Positions 61,563-64,000 of a DNA stretch of 64,000 nucleotides are shown in pieces. The stretch is from Siniperca chuatsi (lineage: Eukaryota; Chordata; Actinopteri; Centrarchiformes; Sinipercidae). The number at the start of each line of letters is the position of its first letter. Position 1 is the stretch's first letter. The translations under genes and the position numbers were made by a program. Location: positions 24,833,562 through 24,897,561 of the forward strand of contig NC_058062.1 of assembly GCF_020085105.1 (NCBI RefSeq), written 5' to 3'. Under the pieces are notes generated by a model that saw nothing but the letters and a program-made list of their open reading frames with translations, was not told where the DNA came from and made no database searches.

Positions 61563-61633
61563 CGAATTGAAGCGCTTTCAGTGGTCGGAAGACTAGAAAG
61601 GCGCTAAACAAGTACAGTCCATTTACCATTTCA
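61563..61633 (+). repeat. SINE 3' end fragment
   Basis: GCGCTTTCAGTGGTCGGAAG, ACTAGAAAGGCGCTAAACAA and GTACAGTCCATTTACCATTT match the SINE tail; the head is missing. Confidence 0.7.
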
Positions 61634-61639
61634 GTGGTG

Positions 61640-63130
61640 GAAGAAGTACTCAGACCTTTTACTTTAGTAAAAGTAGTAATACCACAGTGTAGCAATACTA
61701 CTGAAAAGTACAAGTAAAGTATTAGCAGCAAAATATACTTTATCATTGTAAAAATTTGAATATGATGTATTTACAGCGTACATTTGTTATCCCCCACTAT
61801 TCACGAAGAAATACAGTAATACAGGCATCCCATGAATTCTCTGAGAAGTCACAACCTATCATTACCTGAGCACACCCTGTAAACCAGATTTCTTGGTAAT
61901 ATTTTGGTGAAGGTATAAACCATTGGACAACTATGAATATACTGTATGTGACTGTCATACATGCATATATGAATCAATATAATTGTCATATCATGTGGAT
62001 TTTCTTTTAGTTTTGAAGTGATTTTAGGACAATTTCTGCTATAATCAGTTTGAGAATAAAACCCACTTCCTTTGTTAGTTCTTTCAGAAACATTAACACT
62101 AGCAGAAATAGATCATTGTCATTATCACTGTCATCACAATCAACCAGTTTGCTCAGCTGTCTGTCATATAACTGCAGATGTTCCATTTCCAAACTTTCTG
62201 GAACAAATAAGTGGACCTTGACATGAGACTGTTATGTCAACTGTTGATGGCAAAATGAACGGTCAAGCTCACCTTTAAAGTCAACATGGACTGGAAGTCC
62301 CATTACTGTCCTGTGAGGATTTGTGGCCACGCAGAACATTCATGGTAAATATTCTAATGTCATTCATGTGATTTATTTGGGTTGGTTTATTTATAGAACC
62401 CTGTGTGGCTCCTGGAAACTAAATTATGTCATTATACTTCTGGTTACTCAGCTGCATTGTAGGCTGCTAATACACCAGATTGTCTGGAGCTACTGTTACT
62501 TATTGAAACAAGAGCAAGATCAAAGTAAACAAGGTATTCAAAAATGTTTTTCATTGACTGGTTACAAAGGGAAATGATGGATTGCGCCGTAGATTCAGAC
62601 GCTTGACTCCAGACACAATAACCGGAACGCATATATGATGCAGTCCCGTTTAACCATGCTGTAACACTACCTTTGTAAATGATGACGTATTGGGGCTGTC
62701 ACACTGCTAATTGAACTTTGTGGTCATTTCTTAGACAGGTTTATGGTGCTGTATTTGACTATTCTGCAAATACAGCAGTATTTACTGTCAAATAACAGGA
62801 ACAGATTACAGTGTAAAGCATATGTGTCAGTATTGTTTAAACAGAATAGTTTATAAAAGCTGTAGCTTTACCAATGGAAAGAAAACACTCAGCAGAATGC
62901 AGTTGAACTGTTCTCTGTTGCTGCTTTCTGAGCCAAGGACCCTCCCTCCCCTTTAGTGATAGATAAGACTTCAGATCCCCACAAGGAAAACTCACGTTAC
63001 ATGTACAAAAAAAAGGCTAAAGGGGTAGGAGTGATTAAATAAACCAATATAAGAAATTATGGAAATGACAATCAAATGCAATATGCATTATATACATTAC
63101 AATTCTTAGACCACATATTCAATGCCTTCA
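61640..63130. other. Intergenic sequence without recognisable gene
   Basis: About 1.5 kb, AT-leaning, no named repeat or coding motif. Confidence 0.5.
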
Positions 63131-63136
63131 GAGGAG

Positions 63137-63757
63137 GGCACAATGCAAATACCACCTAGAATTTTTAAAATAGTAGTAATGTAATTGTAGTGGTGACATT
63201 AATATTAATAAATTAATAATAATATGAATGACTGCTATAGGAAGAATAATGTCAGTAACAGAGCCAATAACAACTGTATTAGCAGTTGTCAAGCAGGAAC
63301 ATGGGGTCAGCAGGTGGCCCACAATCACAGATCCAGACTCTGCAGCTCCAGAGGCAGAAATACCTGCTGAAAGCGACAGAAGGAGAGAGGAGAGAAACGA
63401 AAAGCACAAAACCATGGGATAGAGAAGATGTAGAGTTAGTAACATGCATTAATGGGAATACAAATGCATACAGATGGAGAGGGAGAGAAGGAGAGAGGAA
63501 AGAACTGCATCATGGGAAGTCTCCCGGCAGTCCAGGCCTATAGCAGCATAACTAAGGGATGGTTCAGGACTCACCCAAGCCAACCCTAACTATAAGCTTT
63601 ATCAAAGAGGAAAGTCTTTAGCCTACTCTTAAATGTGGAGATGGTGTCTGCCCCCCGAACCCAAACTGGGATCTGATTCCACAGGAGAGGAGCTTGATAA
63701 CTGAAGGCTCTGGCTCCCATTCTACTTTTGGAGACTCTAGGAACCACAAGTAAATCC
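63137..63757 (-). repeat. L2-like LINE C-terminal coding end and 3' UTR fragment
   Basis: The + strand starts CACAATGCAAATACCACC and ends CTAGGAACCACAAGTA. On the minus strand this is the VVPRVSKVEWEPEPSVIKLL end of ORF2 followed by the 3' UTR. The terminal tail is missing, as in the 1536 and 55016 copies. Confidence 0.85.
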
Positions 63758-64000
63758 AGCCCCTGAGACCCCCTGCGCTGAGCCCAGAAAAGAGTCCCCT
63801 ATGTCAGCTGATGCTAAGACTAACTGCCCCCCCTCAGACACACTCTCAGTGTCACCAGTCTCACAACAGCACTGCTTTCCAAACACCAATCAGAGGAAAC
63901 CAAATTATAATGCAATGTAAAGAAACCTATCTGGAACATTGGAAAGAAGAAACTAAAAGCCAAAGTAGATCAGAATGTTTCTGGCCCTAAAAAGAGATGA
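63758..64000. other. End of window, no gene seen
   Basis: No feature recognised apart from short C-runs at 63825-63834. Confidence 0.4.

Overview
The window is vertebrate nuclear DNA, almost certainly from a ray-finned (teleost) fish. It holds two split protein genes on the + strand with GT/AG introns, inside dense, decayed transposon sequence. The transposons are L2/Maui-like, Rex1-like, I-like, L1-like and RTE-like LINEs, tRNA-derived fish SINEs, Gypsy-like LTRs and small DNA transposons. Dinucleotide microsatellites are abundant. I see no bacterial genes, CRISPR array, rRNA gene or true tRNA gene. The species cannot be read from the sequence; a percomorph-like fish is my inference from the SINE type.

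Layout. Positions 1-12 kb are intergenic and repeat-rich. They include a composite in which an I-like LINE (about 1200-6112) is interrupted by an L2 fragment, a Gypsy-like LTR and a larger L2 copy. A GC-rich block with a GC box and a clean splice donor (12280-12414) is a candidate non-coding first exon for the next gene. From 24.2 to 49.2 kb lies abat (4-aminobutyrate aminotransferase, GABA transaminase). I assembled it as 15 coding exons joining in frame to exactly 500 codons plus stop, with every active-site residue I checked present. Its introns carry LINEs, SINEs, DNA elements and microsatellites, several directly at splice sites. From about 53.0 to 60.05 kb lies a reticulocalbin, best matched to rcn3. 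It has seven coding exons and 317 residues, with a signal peptide, six EF-hands and a C-terminal HDEL. The last 4 kb are repeats and anonymous sequence.

The two genes have no evident functional link. abat works in the mitochondrial matrix, degrading GABA to succinic semialdehyde. The reticulocalbin is a calcium-binding protein of the ER lumen. They are adjacent, in the same orientation, and have separate promoters.

I did not find a new gene system. The most useful observations are structural: nested retrotransposons, two 355-bp intronic copies differing at one base, a hAT-like element with a perfect 8-bp target duplication, a perfect 26-bp inverted repeat inside a SINE-like copy, microsatellites abutting abat splice sites, and a G-quadruplex motif in the rcn3 3' UTR.
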